DNA from: Curtobacterium sp. BH-2-1-1
Lineage (GTDB): Bacteria; Actinomycetota; Actinomycetes; Actinomycetales; Microbacteriaceae
Length of the DNA: 64,000 bases
Reading direction: 5' to 3'
Assembly (NCBI RefSeq): GCF_001806325.1
Contig: NZ_CP017580.1
Span: 1,178,001 to 1,242,000 of the forward strand
The position numbers and the translations under genes were made by a program. Positions 42,392 through 50,846 of this stretch are shown here, one piece after another; the first letter of the stretch is position 1; every line of letters starts with the position of its first letter. The notes below the pieces were generated by a model. The model saw only the letters and a program-made list of their open reading frames with translations. It did no database searches and was not told the DNA's origin.

Positions 42392-44098
42392 ATGGTGGAC
42401 TCCGACATGCTCATCCCACGGCCGCGCCGCACCGAACCGGGTGCCGGCGCCTTCGCGATCACCCCGTCGACCCGCATCGCCGCAGACGCCGCGAGCGAGT
42501 CGGTCCGACTGTACCTGCAGCAGACCCTGCGGGGGTCGACCGGGCTGCCGGTGCGCGACGCCGTGGCCGGGGTCGACACCGCGCACACGGACGTGATCGC
42601 ACTCCGTGTCGCCGACGACGACACGCTCCCCACCGGACCGGCCGGTGACCGCTCCGAGTCGTTCCGGCTGCGGGTCACGGCCGACCGGGTCGAGATCACC
42701 GGCGGGGGTCCGGCGGGCGTCTTCTACGGCGTCCAGGCGCTCCTGCAGTCGCTGCCGGCCGACGTCTACCGCAAGGGCCGGGTCGGCACCGGCCCGTGGA
42801 CGCTCCCGGCGGTCACCGTCGAGGACGCCCCCGCGTTCGCCTGGCGCGGCGTCATGCTCGACGTCGCCCGGCACTTCCACACCAAGCACGAGGTCATGCG
42901 GGTGATCGACCAGCTCGCCGCGCACCGGCTCAACCGACTGCACTTCCACCTCACCGAGGACCAGGGGTGGCGCATCGAGATCCGGAAGTACCCGCGGCTG
43001 ACCGAGGTCGGCTCGTGGCGGAAGGAGTCGCAGGTCGGGGCGCATGTGCCGGACGCCGACGGGGTGCTGCACCCGGCGGCGTTCGACGGCCGTCCGCACG
43101 GCGGCTACTACACGCAGGACGACATCCGCGAGATCGTCGCCTACGCGGCCGACCGGTTCGTCACCGTCGTCCCCGAGATCGAGACGCCCGGGCACGTCCG
43201 CGCCGCCCTCGCCGCCTACCCGTCGCTCGGCGTCTCGGGCGAGCCGATCGACGTGTGGACGGAGTGGGGCATCGCCGAGGACGTCCTCAACGCCGAGGAG
43301 TCCACGATCGCCTTCTTCCAGGACGTCCTCGACGAGGTCATCGCCCTGTTCCCCTCGGAGTACATCGGCGTCGGCGGCGACGAGTGCCCCAAGGTCCAGT
43401 GGGAGGACGACCCCCGCACGCAGGAACGCATCCGCGAGCTCGGCCTCGACGACGAGGAGCAGCTCCAGGCGTGGATCATCGGCCGGCTCGCCTCCCACGT
43501 CGAGTCGCACGGGCGGCGGGCGTTCGGGTGGGACGAGATCCTCGAGGGCGGCACGCTCTCGAAGTCCGCGACCGTGCTCTCGTGGCGCGGGCTCACCGGC
43601 GCCCGGACCGCGGCGAAGCGGGGCCACGACGTGATCTCCGCCCCGGACGACCAGGTGTACCTCGACTACCGGCAGAGCGACCTCGAGACCGAGCCCATCC
43701 CGGTGTCGATCGTCCTGTCCGTCGACGACGTGTTCGCCTTCGACCCGGTACCGGCGGACCTCACCGACGCCGAGCGCGCCCACGTGATCGGTGGCCAGGG
43801 CAACATGTGGACCGAGCACGTGGACACCGCCCGCAAGCTCGACTACCAGCTCTTCCCGCGGGTCGCCGCCCTCGCCGAGGCGCTCTGGTCGGCCGACGTC
43901 ACCGGGCCTCGAGACGCCGCCGAGTTCCGGGGGCGACTCGCCGAGCACCTCGCTCGGCTCGAGGCGATGGGGATCGACTACCGGCACGACGCCGGGCCGT
44001 TCCCCTGGGAGCAGCGGCCGGGGGTGCCGGGGCGGCCGCACTCGCGCGAGGAGCGTGCGGCCTACATCGACGCCGTCACCGCCAACATCGCGGACTGA
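42392..44098 (+). CDS. GH20 beta-N-acetylhexosaminidase
   Basis: 568 residues, cytosolic. An N-terminal GH20b-like domain is followed by the catalytic barrel: FAWRGVMLDVARHF, RLHFHLTEDQGWR, and the Asp330-Glu331 pair in GVGGDECPK that provides substrate-assisted catalysis. Final SWRGLTGARTAAKRGHDVI and VIGGQGNMWTEH are typical. It releases N-acetylglucosamine from chitobiose-like or cell wall material. No signal peptide, so it acts on imported sugars. Divergent ROK regulator likely responds to them. Confidence 0.95.
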   Translation: MVDSDMLIPRPRRTEPGAGAFAITPSTRIAADAASESVRLYLQQTLRGSTGLPVRDAVAGVDTAHTDVIALRVADDDTLPTGPAGDRSESFRLRVTADRVEITGGGPAGVFYGVQALLQSLPADVYRKGRVGTGPWTLPAVTVEDAPAFAWRGVMLDVARHFHTKHEVMRVIDQLAAHRLNRLHFHLTEDQGWRIEIRKYPRLTEVGSWRKESQVGAHVPDADGVLHPAAFDGRPHGGYYTQDDIREIVAYAADRFVTVVPEIETPGHVRAALAAYPSLGVSGEPIDVWTEWGIAEDVLNAEESTIAFFQDVLDEVIALFPSEYIGVGGDECPKVQWEDDPRTQERIRELGLDDEEQLQAWIIGRLASHVESHGRRAFGWDEILEGGTLSKSATVLSWRGLTGARTAAKRGHDVISAPDDQVYLDYRQSDLETEPIPVSIVLSVDDVFAFDPVPADLTDAERAHVIGGQGNMWTEHVDTARKLDYQLFPRVAALAEALWSADVTGPRDAAEFRGRLAEHLARLEAMGIDYRHDAGPFPWEQRPGVPGRPHSREERAAYIDAVTANIAD

Positions 44099-44148
44099 GT
44101 CCCGGCCGCCCCGCGCAGGCGCGCGCAGGCCCGCGCAGGCGCGCACTG

Positions 44149-44210
44149 CGTTTCGTGAGCAGAAACGGTCGGGTCGTACGTGCCCACCCGACCATTCCTG
44201 CTCAGGAAGT
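44149..44210. repeat. Repeat family B, second copy
   Basis: Left arm (starting CGTTTCGTGAGCAGAAACGG) is identical to the reverse complement of the right arm at 22652-22679 over about 26 bases; right arm ACCCGACCATTCCTGCTCAG is more diverged. It is preceded by short CGCGCAGGCG iterations at 44112-44145. Confidence 0.85.
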
Positions 44211-44231
44211 GCGGTGGTCGCGGCCATGGAC

Positions 44232-44260
44232 GGACGGGAGGCGCGGTGCCAGCCGGCACC
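44232..44260. repeat. Repeat family A, nearly full copy
   Basis: GGACGGGAGGCGCGGTGCC then loop AGC and CGGCACC, after which the right arm decays to CCTCCCTCG. It lies about 20 bp from the family B copy, in the reverse order to 22578-22679. Rest of 44099-44350 has no gene. Confidence 0.8.
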
Positions 44261-44350
44261 CCTCCCTCGCAGGCTCGGTCGGCGCGCCCCGCGCAACGCT
44301 TCGCGTTGCCGCTGAGCGGGGCGCGCCCGTCCGTCAGGTGGTGACGACCA

Positions 44351-46477
44351 CTACACGGCGACCGCCACGCGGTCGTCCGCCGTCTCGGACACGGCTGCGT
44401 CCGCCGCCGGCGCCCGCCGCACCCACTTCTTCAGCCCGACGAGCACGAGCGCCGACACCACGGTGCCCGCGAGGATCGCGACGATGAACATCGCCACGTC
44501 CCCGATCGCGAAGAACACGAAGATCCCACCGTGCGGCGCCCGCGAGGTCACGCCGGCAGCCATCGAGATCGCGCCCGTGACCGCGGCACCGACCATCGAC
44601 GCCGGGATGACGCGCAGCGGGTCGGCGGCCGCGAACGGGATCGCACCCTCGGAGATGAACGAGGCACCGAGCAGCCACGCAGCCTTGCCGTTCTCGCGCT
44701 CGGGCTTCGTGAACCCCTTGCGGTAGAGCACGGTCGAGGCGAGCGCCAGGGCCAGCGGCGGGACCATGCCCGCGGCCATCACGGCCGCCATGATCTCGAA
44801 CGGGACGACGTTCGTCGCGGATCCGGCGCCGAGGCCGGCGACCGCGAACGCGTACGCCACCTTGTTGACCGGGCCACCGAGGTCGAACGCCATCATCAGG
44901 CCGAGGATGATGCCGAGCAGGATCGCCGAGGCACCGGACAGCGAGTTGAGGAACTCGGTCAGCTGGGTCATCAGCCAGGCGATGGGCCCGCCGAGCACGA
45001 GCAGCATGAGCCCCGAGGCGATGATCGACGCGAACAGCGGGATGATCACGACGGGCATCAGGCCACGCAGCCACCGCCAGGTCGGGATGCGGCCGATCCA
45101 GTAGGCGGCGGCACCGGCGATGAGACCACCGATCAGGCCGCCGAGGAACCCGGCGTTCATGAAGACGGCGATCGAACCGGCGACGAAGCCGGGCGCGATG
45201 CCGGGGCGGTCGGCCATGGCGTAGGCGATGTACCCGGCGAGCGCTGCCACCAGGAACCCAAGCGACACGCCACCGATCTGGAACGCGGCGGCACCGAGGT
45301 AGTACGCCAGGCCCTCCGGCGGGAGGTTCAGGAGCGTGTAGTTCGTCAGCGTGTAGACCGCGTTGTTCTGCCCGGAGTCACCGTGGGTCAGCGCGATGCC
45401 GTAGCCGGCGAGCAGGAAGCCGAGCGCGATGAGGAGCCCGCCGCCCGCGACGAACGGGATCATGTAGCTCACACCCGTGAGCAGCCAGCGCTTGAGCGCC
45501 TGCCCGAAGTGCTCGTCCTTGGCGGTGCTCGAGCCGGCCTCGGCGGCGTTGCCGTGCACGCGTGCGGCGTTCGGGTCGTCAGCGGCACGGAGGGCCTCGG
45601 CGATCATCTTGTCCGGCTCGTCGACACCGCGCTTGACCGGGCCGGCCACGAGGGGCTTGCCGGCGAAGCGGCCGCGGTCGCGGACGTCCACGTCGACCGC
45701 GAAGACGACGGCGTCGGCGCGGGCGATGAGGGCCGGGTCGAGCGGCTCGACCTGCGAGGACCCCTGCGTCTCGACGTGCATCTCGGCACCCGCGCGCTGG
45801 GCCGCGGCGACGAGGGCGTCGGCTGCCATGTAGGTGTGCGCGATGCCGGTCGGGCACGCGGTGACACCGACGAGCACCTTGCGTGCTCCGGCGGTGGACC
45901 CGGCCGCGTCGCCGTCCGCGGCGTGCGTGGCGGCGGCGGGTCGCGCCTCCTGGCCGGTGGCGGTCGCACTGGAGGCGCTGCTCGCGTTCCCGACGCCGGC
46001 CTGCGCGACCTCGCCGCTCACCTCGCGGTCGACGAGGTCCACGATCTCCTGCGGGGTGGCGGCAGCGCGGAGGGCGGCGGTGAAGTCCTCGCGGATGAGC
46101 GCACGGGCCAGGGTCGAGAGGACCGTGAGGTGGTCCTTGTCGGCCCCTTCGGGCACGGCGATCATGAAGACGATGTCGGCGTCGCCGTCCGGGGCGCCGA
46201 ACGACACCGTCCGGGCGAGGCGGCTCATCGCCAGGGTCGGCTCGGAGACCGACGCGGACCGGGCGTGCGGGATCGCGATGCCACCGGGGACGCCGGTGCC
46301 GACGCTGGCCTCGCGCTTGATCGCGTCAGCGGCGAGGGACGCCCCGTCCGCCGCGCGGCCGGTCGCGGCGACGCGGTCGGCGAGGACGCGGATGACGTCG
46401 CTCGAGGTGGCGCCGAGGTCCTCGTCGAGACCGACGAGCTGGACGCTGATGAGGCGTGGACTCGTGTTGACGGACAT
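44351..46477 (-). CDS. fruA: Fructose PTS transporter, fused IIA-IIB-IIC
   Basis: 708 residues. IIA (1-155) with phospho-His71 in GIAIPHAR; a 40-residue Ala/Ser linker; IIB (~200-300) with phospho-Cys208 in VGVTACPTGIAHTY; IIC (~340-695), a nine-helix fructose permease (SYMIPFVAGGGLLIALGF ... GFLGGLIGGLIAGAAAYWIG). Imports and phosphorylates fructose to fructose 1-phosphate, then used by FruK upstream. AAAGGAG ribosome site. Last gene of the DeoR-fruK-fruA operon, 66 bases after fruK. Confidence 0.95.
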   Translation of the reverse strand: MSVNTSPRLISVQLVGLDEDLGATSSDVIRVLADRVAATGRAADGASLAADAIKREASVGTGVPGGIAIPHARSASVSEPTLAMSRLARTVSFGAPDGDADIVFMIAVPEGADKDHLTVLSTLARALIREDFTAALRAAATPQEIVDLVDREVSGEVAQAGVGNASSASSATATGQEARPAAATHAADGDAAGSTAGARKVLVGVTACPTGIAHTYMAADALVAAAQRAGAEMHVETQGSSQVEPLDPALIARADAVVFAVDVDVRDRGRFAGKPLVAGPVKRGVDEPDKMIAEALRAADDPNAARVHGNAAEAGSSTAKDEHFGQALKRWLLTGVSYMIPFVAGGGLLIALGFLLAGYGIALTHGDSGQNNAVYTLTNYTLLNLPPEGLAYYLGAAAFQIGGVSLGFLVAALAGYIAYAMADRPGIAPGFVAGSIAVFMNAGFLGGLIGGLIAGAAAYWIGRIPTWRWLRGLMPVVIIPLFASIIASGLMLLVLGGPIAWLMTQLTEFLNSLSGASAILLGIILGLMMAFDLGGPVNKVAYAFAVAGLGAGSATNVVPFEIMAAVMAAGMVPPLALALASTVLYRKGFTKPERENGKAAWLLGASFISEGAIPFAAADPLRVIPASMVGAAVTGAISMAAGVTSRAPHGGIFVFFAIGDVAMFIVAILAGTVVSALVLVGLKKWVRRAPAADAAVSETADDRVAVAV

Positions 46478-46543
46478 GGTTGCTCCTTTGCAATGGCGCT
46501 GGGGGCGCGGGTGCTGCGGGGTTGAGTGTGTGTGCTGGGTGGG

Positions 46544-47566
46544 TCAGGCGGGTTCGGGCGCTCGCTCGAGCGCTCGGACCTCGATGCTCGACGGGTCGGT
46601 GTGGTCGAGGGCGGGGACGTCGCTGCCGGGGAGGGCAGCGGCTGCCGCTCCGGTGGCGACGGCTTGGGCGAGGCGCTGCTCGGGCGACTGCCCGGCGACC
46701 TCGGCGAGCAGGTAGCCGGCGAGGGAGGAGTCCCCCGCGCCGACGGTCGAGCGCGCCACGATCCGGGGTGCTGCGGCCGCGTAGCTCCCGTCCTCCGTCA
46801 CGAGGACGGCTCCGGCGCTGCCGAGCGTCAGGAGCACGGTGCCGACGTTCTTGTCACGGAGGCGCTGCGCCGCGATCGCTGCCGCGTCGACGTCCCGCTC
46901 GAACTCGTCCGGGTCGCCGCCGACGACCTCGGCGAGCTCCTCGGCGTTCGGCTTCACGAGGTCGATCCGCTCGCCGGACTGCAGCAGCGCGGTGAAGGGC
47001 ACGCCCGAGGAGTCGACCGCGATCCGGACGTCGTCGCCGTGGCGCTGCCGGACGGCTCGGACGAGGACCGCGAGGGCGTCGTCCGGAAGCCCCGGGGGCA
47101 GGGAGCCGGCGAGGACCACCCAGCGTGCGACGGGTCCGGTCGCGGTGGCACCGGCGGTGTCGGCGACGAGTGCCGCGAGGTCCTCGAGGCGACCCGCGAG
47201 CGATGGACCGGGCTCGTTGAGCTTCGTCGTCGTGCCGGTCGGCTCGGTCACCGTGACGTTCGAGCGGAGCGGCGCACCGATCGGGAGTGCCGCGGTCGGG
47301 ATCCCGCGCGTCGCGAGGCCGAGCAGCACCGGGTCGAGCTCGTCGCCGGGCAGCACCGCCACGGTGTCGCCGCCGCTCGCGACGACGACCCGGGAGACGT
47401 TGACGCCCTTGCCGCCGGGCTCGGCCGTGGAGCGGGTGGCGCGCTGGACGGCGCCGCGCTGGAGTTCGCCGGCGAGCTCGATCGTGCGGTCGAGGCTCGG
47501 GTTCGGGGTGACCGTGACGATGCGGGTGCTCATGGTGCTGCGTGTCGTGTTCGTGTTCGTGGTCAT
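46544..47566 (-). CDS. fruK: 1-Phosphofructokinase
   Basis: 340 residues, PfkB family. IVTVTPNPSLDRTIEL is the standard FruK start; GGKGVNVSRV, VVLAGSLPPGLPDD, and STVGAGDSSLAGYLL give the sugar-binding and catalytic Asp. Converts fructose 1-phosphate to fructose 1,6-bisphosphate. ATG 47566 overlaps the DeoR stop (ATGA); ATG 47533 is a second possible start. Confidence 0.95.
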   Translation of the reverse strand: MTTNTNTTRSTMSTRIVTVTPNPSLDRTIELAGELQRGAVQRATRSTAEPGGKGVNVSRVVVASGGDTVAVLPGDELDPVLLGLATRGIPTAALPIGAPLRSNVTVTEPTGTTTKLNEPGPSLAGRLEDLAALVADTAGATATGPVARWVVLAGSLPPGLPDDALAVLVRAVRQRHGDDVRIAVDSSGVPFTALLQSGERIDLVKPNAEELAEVVGGDPDEFERDVDAAAIAAQRLRDKNVGTVLLTLGSAGAVLVTEDGSYAAAAPRIVARSTVGAGDSSLAGYLLAEVAGQSPEQRLAQAVATGAAAAALPGSDVPALDHTDPSSIEVRALERAPEPA

Positions 47567-48351
47567 GCGACGACCACCTCGACGTCGGCCTCGGCGAGCG
47601 CTCCGGCGAGGTCGGCCGGCGGCTCCTGGTCGGTGACGATCGTGTCGATCTCGTCGAGCCGGGCGAACCGCATGAGCGCCTCGACCCCGTGCTTCGCCGC
47701 GTCCGCGAGGACTACGCTGCGCCGGGCCGCGAGGACGTACGCCCCCTTCACCGCCGCCTCGTACTCGTCCGGTGTGCTCAGGCCGAAGCCCGCGGACAGG
47801 CCGTTCGTCCCGACGAAGGCGATGTCCGGACGCAGCGCGCCGATCTGCTCGACCGTGGCCGTCCCGACGGCGGCGCTCGTCACCCCGCGGACACGGCCGC
47901 CGAGCAGGTGCAGCTCGACGTGCTCGCTGTGCTGCAGGGTCGCGGCGATCGGGACCGAGTTCGTGATGACCGTGAGGGTCGCCCCGGCCGTCGCGGGCTC
48001 CCACCGGGCGAGCTCGGCGGCGACCGCGGCGCAGGTGGTGCCGGCGTCGAGGGCGATCGAGCCGGTGAAGGTCGGCGGCACGAGGCGCATCGCGGCCCGG
48101 GCGATGGCGGACTTGGCGGAGTTGTGCTGCCCCTCGCGCTCGGCGACGGAGAGCTCGACGACGCTCGATCGTCCGACCGGGACCGCTCCCCCGTGCACGC
48201 GGCGCAGGAGGCCGGCGGACTCGAGGGCGTCGAGGTCACGGCGGACGGTCTCGGTCGTGACGTCGAAGTGCTCGGCGAGGTCGGCCACGGACACGCGGCC
48301 GGCATCCTGCAACGCTGCTGCGATCGCGTCGTGCCGCTCGGTTGCGTACAT
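47563..48351 (-). CDS. fruR: DeoR family fructose-operon regulator
   Basis: 262 residues. HTH ERHDAIAAALQDAGRVSVADLAEHFDVTTETVRRDLDAL then a DeoR sugar-phosphate sensor (IALDAGTTCAAVA, VITNSVPIAATL, VGTNGLSAGFGLSTPDE, VLADAAKHG). Usually senses fructose 1-phosphate and represses its own operon. First gene; AAGGAG seven bases before the ATG. Overlaps fruK. Confidence 0.94.
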   Translation of the reverse strand: MYATERHDAIAAALQDAGRVSVADLAEHFDVTTETVRRDLDALESAGLLRRVHGGAVPVGRSSVVELSVAEREGQHNSAKSAIARAAMRLVPPTFTGSIALDAGTTCAAVAAELARWEPATAGATLTVITNSVPIAATLQHSEHVELHLLGGRVRGVTSAAVGTATVEQIGALRPDIAFVGTNGLSAGFGLSTPDEYEAAVKGAYVLAARRSVVLADAAKHGVEALMRFARLDEIDTIVTDQEPPADLAGALAEADVEVVVA

Positions 48352-48607
48352 GCCCGAACTCCTTCGTTCCCGTGGGTTTCGAGAAGAGTACGTCCGGATG
48401 CCACACAAACGCAACCGTTCCGTGCCGGAACCAACACGGCCGCAGGTCGGCGGGCCCCCGGCCCGCCCGCGGAGCGGGCACGTTCCGTCCCGCTCGCCGC
48501 CCCCGCCCGCCGAGCGGGCCTTTTCCGTCCCGCTCGCCGCCCGCGGCCGACACCTCCCGCCCGCTCGACGAATGCGAGCGGCACGTCCCGGCCGCTCGGC
48601 GCCAGCC

Positions 48608-48701
48608 CGGTCCCGCCCAGGCCGGTCCCGCCCGCTCGAGCGCCCGCCCGACCCCGCCCAGGCCGGTCCCACCCGCCCCGGTCCCGCCCAGGCCGGCCCC
48701 A
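48608..48701. repeat. Three direct repeats with core CCCGCCCAGGCCGG
   Basis: Copies begin near 48608, 48650 and 48679, each continuing to TCCC or CCCCAC. Unit ~21 bp, spacing irregular. Coding potential absent. Confidence 0.7.
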
Positions 48702-48709
48702 CCCACGAT

Positions 48710-48766
48710 CGAGGTCGCACGAACTGCCGCCCGCACGCCCCCCGAGCGGCACATCGTGCGACCTCG
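48710..48766. repeat. Repeat family C inverted repeat
   Basis: Arms of 21 bp (left CGAGGTCGCACGAACTGCC, ending GC) match at 19 positions around 15 bases. Half sites with the same core GTCGCACGA or TCGTGCGAC recur near 48790, 20710 and 24455. Confidence 0.75.
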
Positions 48767-48897
48767 GCGGAACGCCGACGGCAGGTTGTGCGACCTCGGC
48801 ACCGCCTCCACCCGCGCGCCCATCCCACACCCCGCACACGACGACGCCTGACCCACCGGAGCAGGTCGGGGCGCGTTCGTCCCGGACGTCGAGCGCG

Positions 48898-49836
48898 TCA
48901 GCCCTTGACGGCCCCCGCGGTCATCCCGCTCACGAGCCGCCGCTGCACGATGAGGAAGAACACCACCACCGGGATCGAGAACAGCACACTCGCCGCCATG
49001 AGCCCGCCGAAGTCCGTCCCCTTGTTCGTCGAGAACCCCGCGAGCCACACCGGCAGCGTGTACATCCCCTGGTCCTTGAGCATCACGTACGCCGTCAGGT
49101 AGTCGTTCCACGCAGCGATGAACGCGAACACACTCGTGGCGATGACCCCCGGCATCACCAGCGGGAACAGCACGCTCCACAGGATCCGGAACGTCCCCGC
49201 ACCGTCGACCTTCGCGGCTTCCTCGATCTCGACCGGCACCGCGACGAAGAACCCGCGCATGACCCAGATCGAGAACGGCAGCACGCTCGCGACGTACGCG
49301 AGGATCAGCCCGATGTAGCTGTTGAGCAGCCCGAGCGACTGGAACGACAGGAACAGCGGGATGAGCAGAGCACCCGACGGGATCATCTGCACGAAGAGGA
49401 TCGCCACGAGGATCGCCCGCCGGCCACGGAACCGGAAGCGCGACAGCGCCGCCGACGCCAGGAACCCGACGACGATCGACAGCAGCACGGCCGCCACGAC
49501 CACGATCGCGGAGTTCCGCAGGTACACGAGGAACCCGTCCTGCGTCAGCGCCCGCGTGAAGTTCTCGAGCGTCGGCCGCAGCGGCAGCCAGATCGGCGTG
49601 AGGGTCGTCACTTCGTCCGACGGCTTGAACGCCGTGTTCACCATCCAGTAGATCGGGAACACCCAGACGAGGCAGAAGACCACCGCGATCGTGTTCGCCA
49701 CGACCCGCGGCCTGCGTCGGCGCGCGCGCACCGGCGCGATCGGACCGGGCCTGGAGGCGCGACCCGCCCCCGTCACGTCCGGTTGCGTCTCGGAAGCGGT
49801 CGCCCCGGTGACACCGGGGGTGGTCGTCGTCGTCAC
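48898..49836 (-). CDS. Carbohydrate ABC transporter permease (MalG-like)
   Basis: 312 residues. A disordered lead, then six helices; the EAA loop is VEIEEAAKVDGAGTFRILWSVLFP and the end is RRLVSGMTAGAVKG, typical of the MalG/UgpE class. GTG start overlaps the preceding permease stop. Third gene of a binding protein-permease-permease operon without ATPase, which uses a shared MsiK-type ATPase elsewhere (known for actinobacteria). Confidence 0.93.
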   Translation of the reverse strand: MTTTTTPGVTGATASETQPDVTGAGRASRPGPIAPVRARRRRPRVVANTIAVVFCLVWVFPIYWMVNTAFKPSDEVTTLTPIWLPLRPTLENFTRALTQDGFLVYLRNSAIVVVAAVLLSIVVGFLASAALSRFRFRGRRAILVAILFVQMIPSGALLIPLFLSFQSLGLLNSYIGLILAYVASVLPFSIWVMRGFFVAVPVEIEEAAKVDGAGTFRILWSVLFPLVMPGVIATSVFAFIAAWNDYLTAYVMLKDQGMYTLPVWLAGFSTNKGTDFGGLMAASVLFSIPVVVFFLIVQRRLVSGMTAGAVKG

Positions 49837-50843
49837 AGGTCTTCCTCCCCGCTCCGGACCAGCCGGCGGATGTAGTAGCTGGTGAGCGCCCCGAGGATCA
49901 GCGTCGAGATGACGGCGATCGCCGCGCCCTGCCCGTACGCGTTCGACACGAAGGACTTCACGAACGTCCAGATGCCGAGGGTGAGCGTGGTGTCCTCGGG
50001 GCCGCCCTTGGTGAGCAGCCAGATCTGGTTGAAGACGTTGAAGTCCCAGATCACCGAGAGGATCGTGACGAGCAGCAGCGTCGGCACGAGCGCCGGCAGG
50101 GTGATCGAGCGGTACATCGCCCACGCGGACGCCCCGTCGAGCGCCCCGGCCTCGTAGTACTCGGGCGCGATCTGGGACTGCGCGGCGTACAGCGTCAGCG
50201 CGACGAACGGCACCGCCTGCCAGATCACGAGCGAGAGCACGATCGTCAGCGCCTGCCCGGGACTCGACGCCCAGTTGTCCTGCGTGTGGTCGCCGAACAC
50301 CCCGAGCTGGGTGATGAGCCAGTTGAGCACGCCGTAGAAGGGCTGGAAGAGCCACTGCCACACCAGGCTCGACGCGACGTTCGGCATCGCCCACGCCAAC
50401 ACGAGCACGACGCTCACGACCGTGCGCATGACGACACCGAGCCGGGTCAGCAGCTGTGACACCGCCATGCCGATGCCGATGGTCCCGATCACCATCGCGC
50501 CCGTGACGAGCACGGTGCGCAGCATGACCGGCCAGAAGCTGGCGTCGGTGAGGACGTTCGTGTAGTTCGTGAAACCGGCGAACCCGGCCTGCCCGGTGAA
50601 GATCGCCCGCAGCCCGTAGTCCTGGAAGGAGATGACCACCAGGCGGACGAGCGGGTAGACGACGAGCGCGAGGAGCAGCAGCGCAGCCGGTGCGAGCAGG
50701 ACCAGCGGCGCTCGGGACGAGGTGAGCGATCGACGACCTGCGCGACCGCCCGGCCCGGTGGGACCGCGACGCCCCGTCGACCCACGCCGGGTCCCCGGCT
50801 CGGCCTGCGCCGAACCGGGGACCCGCTCCGCAGTGGAGGTCAT
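49833..50843 (-). CDS. Carbohydrate ABC transporter permease (MalF-like)
   Basis: 336 residues, six helices after a Gly/Arg-rich start. EAA loop: EYYEAGALDGASAWAMYRSITLPAL. Also WQWLFQPFYGVLNWLITQLG. Partner of the MalG-like subunit, overlapping it by four bases and starting three bases after the binding-protein stop. Confidence 0.93.
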   Translation of the reverse strand: MTSTAERVPGSAQAEPGTRRGSTGRRGPTGPGGRAGRRSLTSSRAPLVLLAPAALLLLALVVYPLVRLVVISFQDYGLRAIFTGQAGFAGFTNYTNVLTDASFWPVMLRTVLVTGAMVIGTIGIGMAVSQLLTRLGVVMRTVVSVVLVLAWAMPNVASSLVWQWLFQPFYGVLNWLITQLGVFGDHTQDNWASSPGQALTIVLSLVIWQAVPFVALTLYAAQSQIAPEYYEAGALDGASAWAMYRSITLPALVPTLLLVTILSVIWDFNVFNQIWLLTKGGPEDTTLTLGIWTFVKSFVSNAYGQGAAIAVISTLILGALTSYYIRRLVRSGEEDL

Positions 50844-50846
50844 CGA

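Larger units (their letters stand above)
48352..48897. other. 546-bp intergenic region of dense GC-rich repeats
   Basis: Between the fru operon's promoter and the sugar ABC operon's end; no coding frame with start and ribosome site. Contains GAGCGGGCACGTTCCG and its relatives (48475-48600), three ~21-bp direct repeats with CCCGCCCAGGCCGG (48608-48701), and the family C inverted repeat (48710-48766). The first ~60 bp, with ACACAAACGCAACC, probably hold the fru promoter. Confidence 0.6.

Noticed and set aside
44112..44145. CRISPR-like array in short CGCGCAGGCG iterations
   Set aside because: Units are too short, no spacers, and no cas genes in the window.
48442..48840. Short proline/arginine-rich frames in the fru-ABC gap as genes
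   Set aside because: They are composed of repeats, differ in every frame, and lack ribosome sites.
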